Positions 18,606 to 28,151 of a stretch of 57,396 nt of DNA are shown here, piece by piece (the first letter of the stretch is position 1; each line of letters begins with the position of its first letter). This DNA is from Chersky-299 sp963749535 (lineage in GTDB: Bacteria; Actinomycetota; Thermoleophilia; RBG-16-64-13): positions 1 through 57,396 of the forward strand of contig CAVVNF010000032.1 of the NCBI GenBank assembly GCA_963749535.1, written 5' to 3'. Position numbers and translations under genes: made by a program. The notes beneath the pieces were generated by a model. That model saw only the letters and a list, made by a program, of their open reading frames with translations. It made no database searches and was not told the origin of the DNA.

Positions 18606-19334
18606 ATGGAGACATCAGACGTTCGTCAGCACGTTTGGGAATTTATGCAGCAACACTCGACATTGACCGATCGCGGTGAGGCCTGTGCGGATGCGCAGAA
18701 CCTGGTCTTCCAGTCCCTCGCTGCCCTGCTGCAGCCAGGAGAGACGCCGCTCGCCTACGCAGACCACATCGACTGTCAGACGCCAGACACAGATGCGCTC
18801 GCGTATCATTACGAGCCTGGTTCCGCGTCCACGGACGCCTACGCCTATCCGCATGGAGAGGCCACGAAGCAAACGGACGCGTTTCTCTACGATCACGGGC
18901 CGGATACGCGTGAAACCAACGCATTCCTCTACGCCGGTCAGGACAACCCTGCGAGCGACGTCCTGGGCTACGCCCGAACGCCTCAGTCCCCGGACAACGA
19001 CGCGATGGTCTCCGAGGCCGAGGGTCTGGCACCCCTTTCTGCGGATGCGCTGCTGCTGACCGACCAGCGACTCGCCCGTGTGATCATGCAGGGGCAACGC
19101 GTGGTCGTGGTGGAAGTCCCAGCCGCCTCCGTCGCGGGCACGCCTCTGTTGGTGGAGTCGGGTCGCCACGGACAGACCAAGACCGTGAGATCGGGGGCCG
19201 CGCCGGTCCGTCTGACCGTGCAGCTGCCGCCAGCCCTCGTGCAAAATGGTGAGGCAGGGTGGTGGAGCTGGGATCTAAGGCCCGGCCTCGATCCGTCGGC
19301 CACTTGCGCGGCTTGGAGGGGCGGATGCACGTAG
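18606..19334 (+). CDS. Uncharacterised protein with 14-residue tandem repeats, possible split PH-like domain
   Basis: Not a family I recognise. ATG 18606 follows GGGGGTAGG; 242 residues. Residues 62-117 are four exact-period repeats of 14 residues with the pattern T-[DN]-A-[LYF]-[AL]-Y, e.g. TDAYAYPHGEATKQ, TDAFLYDHGPDTRE and TNAFLYAGQDNPAS. One or two degenerate copies follow to about residue 134. Flanking segments GETPLAYADHID (45-56) and ALLLTDQRLARV with VVVVEVPAASVAGT (148-179) resemble the start and the middle of bacterial short PH domains, so the repeats may be an insertion in such a domain (inference). No signal peptide or membrane helix. It may be read past an error near the 3' end (Trp-rich tail). 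Confidence 0.6.
   Translation: METSDVRQHVWEFMQQHSTLTDRGEACADAQNLVFQSLAALLQPGETPLAYADHIDCQTPDTDALAYHYEPGSASTDAYAYPHGEATKQTDAFLYDHGPDTRETNAFLYAGQDNPASDVLGYARTPQSPDNDAMVSEAEGLAPLSADALLLTDQRLARVIMQGQRVVVVEVPAASVAGTPLLVESGRHGQTKTVRSGAAPVRLTVQLPPALVQNGEAGWWSWDLRPGLDPSATCAAWRGGCT
18789..19007 (+). repeat. 42-bp-period coding repeat (14 codons)
   Basis: Four in-frame 42-bp units plus degenerate units, encoding the TDA-x-x-Y repeats of the gene at 18606. Units are diverged in DNA, so this is old and selected at protein level rather than a recent slippage product. Confidence 0.7.
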
Positions 19335-19435
19335 CATAGTCGCCCCCAGGTCGCCCGCGGGCGAGAACACCCGCTGCGCAAGCCCGTGAGTGGGCCGCTG
19401 GATGGGCATTTCACGCGGTCTCCAGGCTTTCGCGG

Positions 19436-19441
19436 TATAAT
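19436..19441 (+). promoter_or_regulatory. Candidate -10 element for typA
   Basis: TATAAT lies about 60 bases before the typA start in an otherwise GC-rich spacer (19335-19501). No convincing -35 box is seen at 16-18 bases; the assignment rests on the perfect hexamer and location. Confidence 0.4.
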
Positions 19442-19501
19442 TGTTTGCCTGCTCCAGGGGCTTTGTCGGCCCCGTCAATCCAGTGAGGTGTTGAAGGCTT
19501 C

Positions 19502-21487
19502 ATGCCGCCCACAGACAACAGAGTCGCGTCTGTCAGCCGTGACCGCGCTCAGACAACAGATCCCGTCCGCCCGCAAGGCAGCGTAGCCAGTCTTCGCGGG
19601 CCTGTCGGCGGCCGCGCCGAGCGCATCCGCAACGTCGCGATCATCGCACATATAGACCACGGCAAGACCACGCTCATCGATTCGATCTTCCGCGCGGCCC
19701 ACGTGTTCCGCGAGAACCAGCGGGTGGAGGAACGAGTCATGGACAGCCACGAGTTGGAGCGCGAGCGCGGCATCACCATCCGCTCCAAGCACTGCACGGT
19801 GGATTGGAACGGTCACGTCATCAACATCATCGACACGCCCGGTCACGCGGATTTCTCGGGTGAGGTCGAGCGGGTGCTGTCCATGGTCGACTCTGTCCTC
19901 CTGCTGGTAGACGCCAATGAAGGCCCCATGCCTCAGACCCGGTACGTACTCATGCGGGCTCTGCGCCTCGGTCTGCGGCCGATCGTCGTGGTCAATAAAG
20001 TCGATAGACCTCACGCCGACCCGCATGGCGCCTTGGACAAGACCTTCGACCTGTTCCTCGAGTTGGGTGCCACCGACGAGCAGGCGGACTTCCCGGTAGT
20101 CTACGGCTCCGCCCTGGAGGGCTGGATCGTGCGCGATCCCGACGAAGATGCGCGCGGAGGCATGGACGCCCTGTTCGAGACCATCATCGCCCAGGTGCCA
20201 CCGCCGAGGGTCGTTCAGGACGCCCCCTTCCGCATGCAGGTGTCCACCCTGGCCTGGAGCGACTATTTGGGCCGGATCGGTTGCGGGCGCGTGCTCCAAG
20301 GGGCCCATCGCAAGGGAGAAGACCTCGTGCGGACGTCGGCCATCTGGTCCGACCTTTCGCATGGCGATTCCGACTGGACCGTCGCCTCCACCGAGAGCAC
20401 GCGCTCCACACATCTGTGGGTAACGCGCGGCTTAGACAGAGAGGAAGTCGAGGAAGTGTCCGCCGGCGATATCGTCTGGGTGACGGGACCGCAGGACATC
20501 CTCATCGGCGACACACTATCGTCACCGGACCTCCTGGATCCGGCGTTGCCGCCCTTGGAGATCGAAGAACCCACGGTCGCCATGTTCTTCCTGGTCAACA
20601 CCGGGCCTTTCGCCGGCGACGAGGGACGCGCGGTCACGCTTCGCCAGATCAAGGACAGGCTCGAGCGCGAGTTGCGGGTCAACGTTGCGCTCCGAGTGGA
20701 AGACCTGGGCCGGGCCGATGGCGTGAAGGTGTCCGGCCGAGGCGAACTGCACCTGGCGATCCTCATCGAAGAGATGCGGCGCGAAGGCATGGAGCTATGC
20801 GTCTCTCGCCCGGAGGTCATCACTCAGAGCGACGACCGGGGGCATGTGCTGGAACCGATGGAAGAGCTTGTCGTCGATGTGCCCGACGAATATCAGGGCG
20901 TCGTAATCGAGAAGCTCGCCCAGCGCAGAGGCGAGATGACCACCATGCATAACGCCGGCACGGGCATCGTGCGCCTCGAGTTCACCATACCCACCCGTGG
21001 CCTTATCGGATACCGCGGCGATTTCCTCACGGAGACCCGCGGTCTCGGGATCATGTCGTCCCGCTTCGTCGGCTACGGCCCCTGGTGCGGCGACGTCGCA
21101 CATCGCGAGCGCGGCTCCCTGGTGAGTATGGAAGCTGGTATCGCCACCGGATACTCTTTGGAGAACCTTCAGGCGCGAGGCACCTTGTTCATCTCCCCTA
21201 TGGACCGCGTCTACGCCGGCATGATCGTGGGAGAGCACTCACGCGCGGAAGACCTGGCCTGCAACCCCACCAAGAGCAAGAAGCTGGGCAACTACCGCAT
21301 GGAGACCAAGGAGATCGACGTGGGGCTCAAAGTCCCGCGGGAAATGACTCTGGACCAGGCGCTAGAATGGATCGGCGCCGACGAGTTGGTGGAGGTCACG
21401 CCCAAGTCCGTCCGCGTCCGCAAGGCTACCTTGGGCATGGAAGACCGGAAGAAGGCCAACAGAGCGTCCGCCGCCAGCAGGGCCTAG
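19502..21487 (+). CDS. typA: TypA/BipA translational GTPase
   Basis: Ribosome-associated GTPase of the EF-G-like class, involved in ribosome assembly and stress adaptation. G motifs in order: AHIDHGKTT (residues 49-57), the switch region ERERGITI, DTPGHADF, NKVD and SALEGW. Domains II and III follow (RGELHLAILIEEMRREG), then the TypA-specific C-terminal region (PTRGLIGYRGDFLTETRG, NLQARGTLFISP, NPTKSKKLGNYR). 661 residues, carrying about 40 extra N-terminal residues relative to the usual start just before RIRNVAIIAH. The ATG at 19502 has GAAGG closely upstream. Intact. Confidence 0.95.
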   Translation: MPPTDNRVASVSRDRAQTTDPVRPQGSVASLRGPVGGRAERIRNVAIIAHIDHGKTTLIDSIFRAAHVFRENQRVEERVMDSHELERERGITIRSKHCTVDWNGHVINIIDTPGHADFSGEVERVLSMVDSVLLLVDANEGPMPQTRYVLMRALRLGLRPIVVVNKVDRPHADPHGALDKTFDLFLELGATDEQADFPVVYGSALEGWIVRDPDEDARGGMDALFETIIAQVPPPRVVQDAPFRMQVSTLAWSDYLGRIGCGRVLQGAHRKGEDLVRTSAIWSDLSHGDSDWTVASTESTRSTHLWVTRGLDREEVEEVSAGDIVWVTGPQDILIGDTLSSPDLLDPALPPLEIEEPTVAMFFLVNTGPFAGDEGRAVTLRQIKDRLERELRVNVALRVEDLGRADGVKVSGRGELHLAILIEEMRREGMELCVSRPEVITQSDDRGHVLEPMEELVVDVPDEYQGVVIEKLAQRRGEMTTMHNAGTGIVRLEFTIPTRGLIGYRGDFLTETRGLGIMSSRFVGYGPWCGDVAHRERGSLVSMEAGIATGYSLENLQARGTLFISPMDRVYAGMIVGEHSRAEDLACNPTKSKKLGNYRMETKEIDVGLKVPREMTLDQALEWIGADELVEVTPKSVRVRKATLGMEDRKKANRASAASRA

Positions 21488-21571
21488 ATCGCAGCGTCCG
21501 ACCCCGGCTGGGCCTAGATCGCGGCGTCCGCCCCCGGCGGCGGGGGCTGGATCGTTGCGTCCTTCCGACCG
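21480..21571 (+). repeat. Short direct repeats at the typA 3' end
   Basis: A unit of about 30 bases beginning GGGCCTAGATCGC and ending CCCCGGC occurs at 21480-21509 and 21510-21538, with a degenerate third copy at 21543-21571. The first copy contains the typA stop codon. It fills the whole spacer up to the ribosome site of the next gene. Confidence 0.6.
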
Positions 21572-21585
21572 TAGAGGAGCCAGGC

Positions 21586-22737
21586 GTGAGACTTAGCAAA
21601 GCTCGATACAAGCTGGTGGGAGACCTCCTCCCCTTCGACGAGCGGGACAACGTCCAGGCCCGCAACACCCTGGAACCGGGCACGCCGGACTATTTGGACT
21701 TCTACGCGAGGCACCCGGAGTGGAGGGACAAGGACGACCAGATCCGGTCGCTTCCCGGCATGGGCCGGGTGGGTGACCCGCTCGATGCCCTTCTCCTCGC
21801 TAACGAGATGGAGACCCTGCTCCGTTTCAGCGGAGAGGACGTGGTCGATGGCCCTGCCGCCGGCGAGAAACTGGCGATATCCCCGGAAAGAGCGACCGAG
21901 AAGGTCAAGGCCTTCGCCCGGCACCTCGGCGCCGACCTCGTCCGCATAGGCCCGCTCAACCAGGCCTTCGTCTACACCAACATAGGCAAGACCTGGCACG
22001 ACCCGGCCAGGAGCTTCGGTCAACCCATCACGCTCACCCACAAGAACGCCGTGAGCATCGCGGTCGGCCTGAACCCGAGGATGATAGAGACCGGGCCCGT
22101 CCTTTCCGAGGTGGTCGAAGTCATGCGTGTCTATGGAAAGCTCGCCATGATATCCACGACCCTGGCTGCTTACATCCGGTCGCTGGGGTACCCTGCCCGG
22201 GCGCACGTCATGCCCAACTACCGGGTGCTGTGCGTGCCGGTCGCCATCGACGCCGGCATGGGCGAGTTGGGCCGGCACGGGCTGATGATCACCAAGGAGC
22301 TGGGGAGCTGTCTGAAGCTCACCACCGTCACCACCGACCTTCCCCTCGTCTTCGACTCGCCTGTGGACATCGGGATCGACGAGTTCTGCCGCGACTGCAG
22401 GATCTGCGCGGAGGCCTGCCCCAGCGGCGCCATCCCCCAGGGCGGCAAGAAGGTCGTGCGCGGCGTCGAGAAGTGGGCCATCAACCCCGAGGCCTGCTTC
22501 ACCGTGTGGAATGAGACGGGAACGGACTGCGGCGTGTGCGTGGGGTCGTGCCCCTGGACCAACCCTCGCACCCCCTTCCATCGCTTTTCGGTGGAGGTCG
22601 CCTCTCGCAAGAGAAAGGCCGGCTGGTGGATGAGCCGCGCGGACAAGATCTTTTACGGTAGGTTCAAACCAAAGCCGTCCCCCACCTGGTTCGAAGCGTC
22701 CGACCCCACGTGGAAGAAATACAAGAGGCTCCGATAG
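21586..22737 (+). CDS. Reductive-dehalogenase-like corrinoid/iron-sulfur protein, no Tat signal
   Basis: 383 residues from GTG 21586 (GAGGAG 7 bases upstream). The C-terminal half has the RdhA/QueG hallmark: MGELGRHGLMITKELGS and TTDLPL leading into C268-x2-C271-x2-C274-x3-C278-P and then C315-x2-C318-x3-C322-P-W. These would bind two [4Fe-4S] clusters, next to a cobalamin-binding barrel whose vitamin-contacting loops I cannot assign. The segment CFTVWNETGTDCGVCVGSCP is much more like RdhA than QueG. There is no twin-arginine signal, so it is cytoplasmic, unlike respiratory RdhA, and shorter than the typical 450-500 residues. No RdhB anchor is adjacent. Dehalogenation is not demonstrated. The next gene, 63 bases on, is another Fe-S protein of the same broad family. 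Confidence 0.72.
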   Translation: MRLSKARYKLVGDLLPFDERDNVQARNTLEPGTPDYLDFYARHPEWRDKDDQIRSLPGMGRVGDPLDALLLANEMETLLRFSGEDVVDGPAAGEKLAISPERATEKVKAFARHLGADLVRIGPLNQAFVYTNIGKTWHDPARSFGQPITLTHKNAVSIAVGLNPRMIETGPVLSEVVEVMRVYGKLAMISTTLAAYIRSLGYPARAHVMPNYRVLCVPVAIDAGMGELGRHGLMITKELGSCLKLTTVTTDLPLVFDSPVDIGIDEFCRDCRICAEACPSGAIPQGGKKVVRGVEKWAINPEACFTVWNETGTDCGVCVGSCPWTNPRTPFHRFSVEVASRKRKAGWWMSRADKIFYGRFKPKPSPTWFEASDPTWKKYKRLR

Positions 22738-22800
22738 CTAGTGTCTCCGATAGATAGTGTCAGAGAGCGGTCAAGCCAAAGATGGCCGGAGGCGATTGAG

Positions 22801-23718
22801 ATGAGCGAGACGGTGGAAAGGCCGGCGGTCGGGGAACCGGCCGTCGTGGGATCGGCTGTCGACGAGCCGGCGATCACGCGTCTGATCGAACACGTCGTGT
22901 GCGAGTTCATCGACCATTCACCGGCCAACACCCTGGGCGGCGAAATCCAGGAACCCGCCTTCTGCGATCCCCTGGTAGGCTACGCCACGGGTGCCGACCC
23001 GATGTTCGAGGAGCTGAAAGAGTGCGTCGGCCCTGGCCACTGGACTCCTGCCGAAGCCTTCGCCATGGGAACAGGCCAACAGGTACCGCCGGAAGAGCTG
23101 ACCGTGATCAGCTGGGTGCTCGCCCAAACCCCGGCAACCAAGGCAGACAATCGCAAGGAAGGCCGTTTTCCGGCGGAGCGCTGGGCTCGCTCCCGGATAT
23201 TCGGGCAACAGGGCAATTTCGAGTTGCACCGGCTCCTGTGCCAGGCCCTCTCTGATGCGGGCGTGGAAGCGGTGGCTCCCGGCCTGCTGCCTCAATGGCA
23301 GGAGAAGCCGGATCCCGACCGTTTCATGGTCACAAGTTGGTCGGAGCGTCACGTAGCGCATGTTGCCGGGCTTGGCACCTTTGGGCTGTGCGACGGGCTG
23401 ATAACCCCCCGCGGCAAAGCTGTACGCCTGGGCTCTATAGTGGCGCACGCCGTTCTTCCGCCCACGCCCCGCCCTTATCAGAGCCACACCGAATACTGCC
23501 TCTTCTATTCTCGAGGGATCTGCGGGGCGTGCGTGAAGCGCTGTCCGGTAGGCTCAGTGAGCACGACCGGCAGAGACAAACTTCGCTGCGCCAAGCATCT
23601 CAATCCCGGCACGCGGGAATTCGTCGAACGGGAATACGGATTCGCTGGCTACGGCTGTGGGCTCTGCCAGACGGGCGTGCCTTGCGAGTCTCGGATCCCC
23701 ACGACACGTGACGTTTGA
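22801..23718 (+). CDS. Fe-S protein related to epoxyqueuosine reductase (QueG-like)
   Basis: 305 residues from ATG 22801 with GGAGG 8 bases upstream. Contains HVAHVAGLGTFGLCDGLITP, corresponding to the AGLGxxGxNxxLI region of QueG/RdhA. Two cysteine groups follow: YCLFYSRGICGACVKRCPVG, and CAKHL ... YGCGLCQTGVPCE. The second cluster motif ends in VPCE rather than CPW/CP, so ligation may differ. It lacks the HEAT-repeat C-terminus of true QueG. Probable operon partner of the preceding RdhA-like gene. Function unknown; redox chemistry with corrinoid or electron delivery to the partner are both possible. Confidence 0.65.
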   Translation: MSETVERPAVGEPAVVGSAVDEPAITRLIEHVVCEFIDHSPANTLGGEIQEPAFCDPLVGYATGADPMFEELKECVGPGHWTPAEAFAMGTGQQVPPEELTVISWVLAQTPATKADNRKEGRFPAERWARSRIFGQQGNFELHRLLCQALSDAGVEAVAPGLLPQWQEKPDPDRFMVTSWSERHVAHVAGLGTFGLCDGLITPRGKAVRLGSIVAHAVLPPTPRPYQSHTEYCLFYSRGICGACVKRCPVGSVSTTGRDKLRCAKHLNPGTREFVEREYGFAGYGCGLCQTGVPCESRIPTTRDV

Positions 23719-24619
23719 GCGCGGCGGTGGCGGTGGCGCCGCTTCATTTCGGTGTTTCAGAGCCCTATGATCTGGCTCTCAGCTTGCGCGCCGCGGCCAG
23801 TTTCGCTCATGGCCGGGTGGACCCCCCGGCACGACCGAGGAAGTGCTTCGTTCGCCGGTCAGGATCGACGGCGTCGCGACTCTGCTCGAGGTCCGCGAGG
23901 CCGCGACCGAGCCGCCGGCGTTAGAGGCTTTCGCCCGGCCTGCGGCCTCTCCGGAAGCCGTGAAGGCGATGGCCCGCCGGCTAGTAAACGCCGACCTCGA
24001 CCTTCTGCCGTTCTACAAGCGCGCGCACGACCACCCGCTGGTTGGTCCACTCACCTCGAGCCTTCGCGGCTTGAAAGCGTTTCGGCCGGCCACCTTGTTC
24101 CAGATGCTCGTGATGGCCGCGACAGAGCAACAGATCTCCCTCGTCGCGGCGTACCACATCTACGGGCGACTGGTAGAGCGATTCGGTGAACCCGTCGACG
24201 GACTTATGGTCTTTCCGAGACCGCAGACGCTTGCGGAGGCGTCTCTCGAGGCACTTCGCGAGTGCGGGTTGTCGCAGAGGAAGGCCGAGTATATCGGCGG
24301 CCTGGCCCAACTCGTCTCGAGTGGCAACCTGGATCTAGAGGCTTTAGACAGCCTTCCCGACGACGAGGTGCGCGCCCAGATCATGGCGATACGAGGCTTT
24401 GGGCTCTGGTCCGCGGACTACCTGCTCATCCGGGGACTCGGCCGGCCGGATGTGGTGCCCGAAGGCGACCTCGGCATCCAGACCCTTCTGGGGCGGCTAC
24501 TTGGGGATGGCGGGCGCTTGACTCCAGAAGGCGTCCACCAGGTGCTGGAGCCGCTGGCCCCCTACCGCGGTGTGGCCGTGTTCTATCTCCTGGCAGGCAC
24601 CAGACTCGGACTTGTCTGA
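23715..24619 (+). CDS. AlkA-type DNA-3-methyladenine glycosylase (one frameshift)
   Basis: Base-excision repair glycosylase of the HhH-GPD superfamily. The N-terminal part (PLHFGVSEPYDLALSLRAAA) is in one frame from about 23715. After a run of six C near 23825 the frame changes to TTEEVLRSPVRIDG and runs to 24619. One added C restores a continuous VDPPGTTEEVLRS, as expected. The HhH motif reads IRGFGLWSADYLLIRGLG and the catalytic Asp is in VPEGDLGIQ, matching AlkA Asp238. The start overlaps the previous stop; TTG 23715 or a GTG a few codons on are both possible. About 300 residues. Confidence 0.82.
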
Positions 24620-24684
24620 CAGTCCTAGTGACATCGACTCTGCGCCCGGTTCCGCCTGCCGGCGACGGCTGCCGGGAAAACAGG

Positions 24685-24690
24685 TATACT
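24685..24690 (+). promoter_or_regulatory. Candidate -10 element for the DEAD-box helicase gene
   Basis: TATACT in the 189-base spacer upstream of the helicase, leaving an untranslated leader of roughly 110 bases. No clear -35 box. A long leader would fit cold-shock-type control of DEAD helicases, but that is only inference. Confidence 0.35.
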
Positions 24691-24808
24691 GACGGTAATA
24701 ATTGAAAGAAGACCCGGTTGTTCCCGCTCCTTTGTTGTGGCGAATCATGGTTCAACTGCGTCTGCAACGCAGTGCGACCGTGGGGACGCACACAAAAGGA
24801 GTTTTGTT

Positions 24809-26065
<1,257 letters not shown>

Positions 26066-26066
26066 G

Positions 26067-26309
26067 CTAGATGCGGGTGCCCGGCACCCACACATGGGAG
26101 TCGGGCCCGCATGCGGCGGGGACGGCGTGGCAGCGAGTCACCACTATGTCCGATATCTCCTCGGGTCGCCGGCCGAGTTCTCCGACAGCCTTCAGTATCC
26201 GTGGCGGACTCTTACGAACGCCGGCGCCGACCAGGGTGAGACCCTCGGGCTGCACGATGAGGTATGCGCTCACGAAGCCCAGGCCAATCCTGTACACATG
26301 CTCAGTCAC
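26067..26309 (-). pseudogene. Metallo-beta-lactamase-fold N-terminal remnant
   Basis: The 80-residue frame reads VYRIGLGFVSAYLIVQPEGL, then VGAGV and PEEISDIVVTRCHA, matching the first strands of a metallo-beta-lactamase-fold hydrolase. The metal motif that should read T-H-x-H-A-D-H is TRCHAVPAA, losing most ligands, and the frame stops shortly after. Only about a quarter of the domain is present. It abuts the stop of the helicase gene (convergent). Probably dead; a sequencing error alone would not restore the missing remainder. Confidence 0.55.
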
Positions 26310-26358
26310 CGCCTGGACCTTGGATTCCTCCTCCTCAGCTATCCGGTGGCTTCAGTCA

Positions 26359-27060
26359 TCAATAGCCGCTCCCGGACGTCGTAGTGACCCCACCTGCCGC
26401 GGCGGTCGTTGTGGCTCCACCGGCGGTAATAGTCGGCGTCGTAATAGTCGACCCGGGCGCCCCACCCGTCGTGGGGATGAAGATCTGCCCGCGGATCTCA
26501 CCATTCGGGTTGGCGACAGTGTGGACGTTGACGTAGGTCTGACCACCGAGTACCGCGGCCGCGAGCTCTGCGAAGGTTTTGCCCTGCATCGGGCCGGTCA
26601 GGTCCGCTGGGGTGATGCTGCCTTGGGCCAACACGCCGGTGAACGACCCGGACTTCTGGGGACCGTTGAACAGAGACACGATCACGGGGCCATTCGTGCC
26701 CTTCGCGCCCAGGTGGATGTCGGCGGCGGTCACATCGACGATGTTGGTCACATCGAGTTCATAGGAGATGTTGAACCCGGTCGGGCTCACCTCGATGCTG
26801 ATGATGGCCTGGCCGCTGGCCGAGGTCTGCACCGGAGGCACGGACTCATCCCCGGTGAGCGGGATGGTGATCTTGGCCGGAGCCCCACCGTTGGCTCCCG
26901 TGGTGCCGGTGCCACCGGTCGTGGTCGTCGCGGGTGCGACCGTGGTCGTGGGTGCCGCCGTGGTGGTCGTGGTACCGCTGCCGCATCCTGCCATGACCGC
27001 GGTCAATGCCAGGAGCACCACCGCCGCGATGCACAAGCCTGTGATCAGCGATCTTCTCAT
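26359..27060 (-). CDS. CHRD-domain lipoprotein with Thr-rich flanks
   Basis: 233 residues. Signal peptide MRRSLITGLCIAAVVLLALT with lipobox VMAGC, then a Thr/Ala linker. A CHRD (chordin-like) domain follows: IPLTGDESVPPVQTSASGQA at its start, ADIHLGAKGTNGPVIVSLF in the middle and YVNVHTVANPNGEIRGQI at its end. A Thr/Ala/Gly tail closes the protein. The domain fold is common in secreted bacterial proteins, but its role is unknown. Cell-surface location inferred from the lipobox. Monocistronic. Confidence 0.85.
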   Translation of the reverse strand: MRRSLITGLCIAAVVLLALTAVMAGCGSGTTTTTAAPTTTVAPATTTTGGTGTTGANGGAPAKITIPLTGDESVPPVQTSASGQAIISIEVSPTGFNISYELDVTNIVDVTAADIHLGAKGTNGPVIVSLFNGPQKSGSFTGVLAQGSITPADLTGPMQGKTFAELAAAVLGGQTYVNVHTVANPNGEIRGQIFIPTTGGAPGSTITTPTITAGGATTTAAAGGVTTTSGSGY

Positions 27061-27186
27061 TCTGGTGCCTCCCCTATTTCATTCCTCCCTTTTTGCAGGC
27101 TCGAGGGTCTGCGTCCATCTGTCTACCCATCCCCGCCGCCGTCTATGCCGCGGGGTCCGGCTGGGCCGCCAAACCGTGTACGATAA

Positions 27187-27714
27187 ATGGCCAAGAGAGT
27201 CGACGGAAACGGGAGCGGTGACCACTTGGGAACGCGGCCGGCCACGAGAGACGACCTCGAGACGATGCTCTCCATCTACAACCATGCGGTGGCGAACATC
27301 ACGGCCAGCTTCGAGCTCGTGCCCCGTACGTTGGAAGCGCAAGAGGCCTGGTTCGAGGAACACGCTGCTCCATACGCGTCCATCGTTTGGGAAGACGATA
27401 ACGGCAAGATCTTGGGCTGGGGATCGATCGGACGGTACGCGGAGCGGGCGGCGTACCGGTTTTCTGGGGAGGTCTCGGTCTACGTGGATCCGGACCGCAA
27501 GGGGCAGGGTGTGGGAGAGGCCATCCTCCGCGGCCTGATCGAGCTGGGCGCCTCCGGCGGATTTCACACGCTCATCGCACTCATCACCGAGGAGAACACG
27601 GCGAGTCTGCGTCTCGCCGAGAAAACCGGCTTCAATCGCACCGGCACGCTGGAGGAGGTCGGGTTCAAGTTCGACCGTTGGCTCAACGTCGCGATCTACC
27701 AACGCTCGTGCTAG
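27187..27714 (+). CDS. GNAT N-acetyltransferase, phosphinothricin/methionine-sulfoximine acetyltransferase-like
   Basis: 175 residues. RPATRDDLETMLSIYNHAV opening, EVSVYVDPDRKGQGVGEAIL acetyl-CoA motif A with the Q/RxxGxG/A signature, and ENTASLRLAEKTGF motif B, all as in the PAT/YncA group. This family acetylates the amino group of methionine sulfoximine-type compounds or other small amines; the natural substrate is unknown here. ATG 27187; no strong ribosome site. The 3' end overlaps the next start. Confidence 0.82.
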   Translation: MAKRVDGNGSGDHLGTRPATRDDLETMLSIYNHAVANITASFELVPRTLEAQEAWFEEHAAPYASIVWEDDNGKILGWGSIGRYAERAAYRFSGEVSVYVDPDRKGQGVGEAILRGLIELGASGGFHTLIALITEENTASLRLAEKTGFNRTGTLEEVGFKFDRWLNVAIYQRSC

Positions 27715-28037
27715 ATCTCAACGGCCTCAGCTCCCAAGAAGTCAAGGACCAAGTCGCCGCGGGGAAGGTGAACGTCGCTCCGGGGCGCGCCGGCCGCTCC
27801 GCCTGGGATATCGTCCGCGCCAACATATTCACCTGGTTCAACCTGATCCTCGGCGTGCTATTCGTGCTCATGGTCACGCTCGGGTCGTGGCGCGACGCGT
27901 TGTTCGGGATCGTCATCGTTGTGGTCGCGTGGTTCGTCCTCGGTCTAGGTTGGCGGGCGGGAGAGCGCGCTTGGCCCGTCCCGGGGAAAGCTCCTCCCTG
28001 GGTGAAGTCGATCCGCCGGCGACTGCCCCGAGGCTAG
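27708..28037 (+). CDS. Truncated P-type ATPase N-terminal fragment (CtpE-like)
   Basis: From GTG 27708 the frame reads LDLNGLSSQEVKDQVAAGKV, then IVRANIFTWFNLILG and WRDALFGIVIV. This corresponds to the first 75-80 residues (cytoplasmic N-terminus and first two helices) of CtpE-type cation ATPases, followed by an unrelated Trp/Arg-rich tail ending at 28037. No actuator, DKTGT or hinge domain follows; the next gene is unrelated and on the other strand. It is either a degraded transporter gene or a small two-helix membrane protein derived from one. It overlaps the GNAT stop by 7 bases. Confidence 0.55.
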   Translation: MLDLNGLSSQEVKDQVAAGKVNVAPGRAGRSAWDIVRANIFTWFNLILGVLFVLMVTLGSWRDALFGIVIVVVAWFVLGLGWRAGERAWPVPGKAPPWVKSIRRRLPRG

Positions 28038-28151
28038 GCTCTGACCGGGTTCTGGCCGGGCTCCGATCGGGCTTTGCCCGGGCACTGACCGTGTCTTAAC
28101 CTAGCGGGGGCCTGACCGGACCGGGTTCCGGCGAGTCCCAACCGAGGTGTT

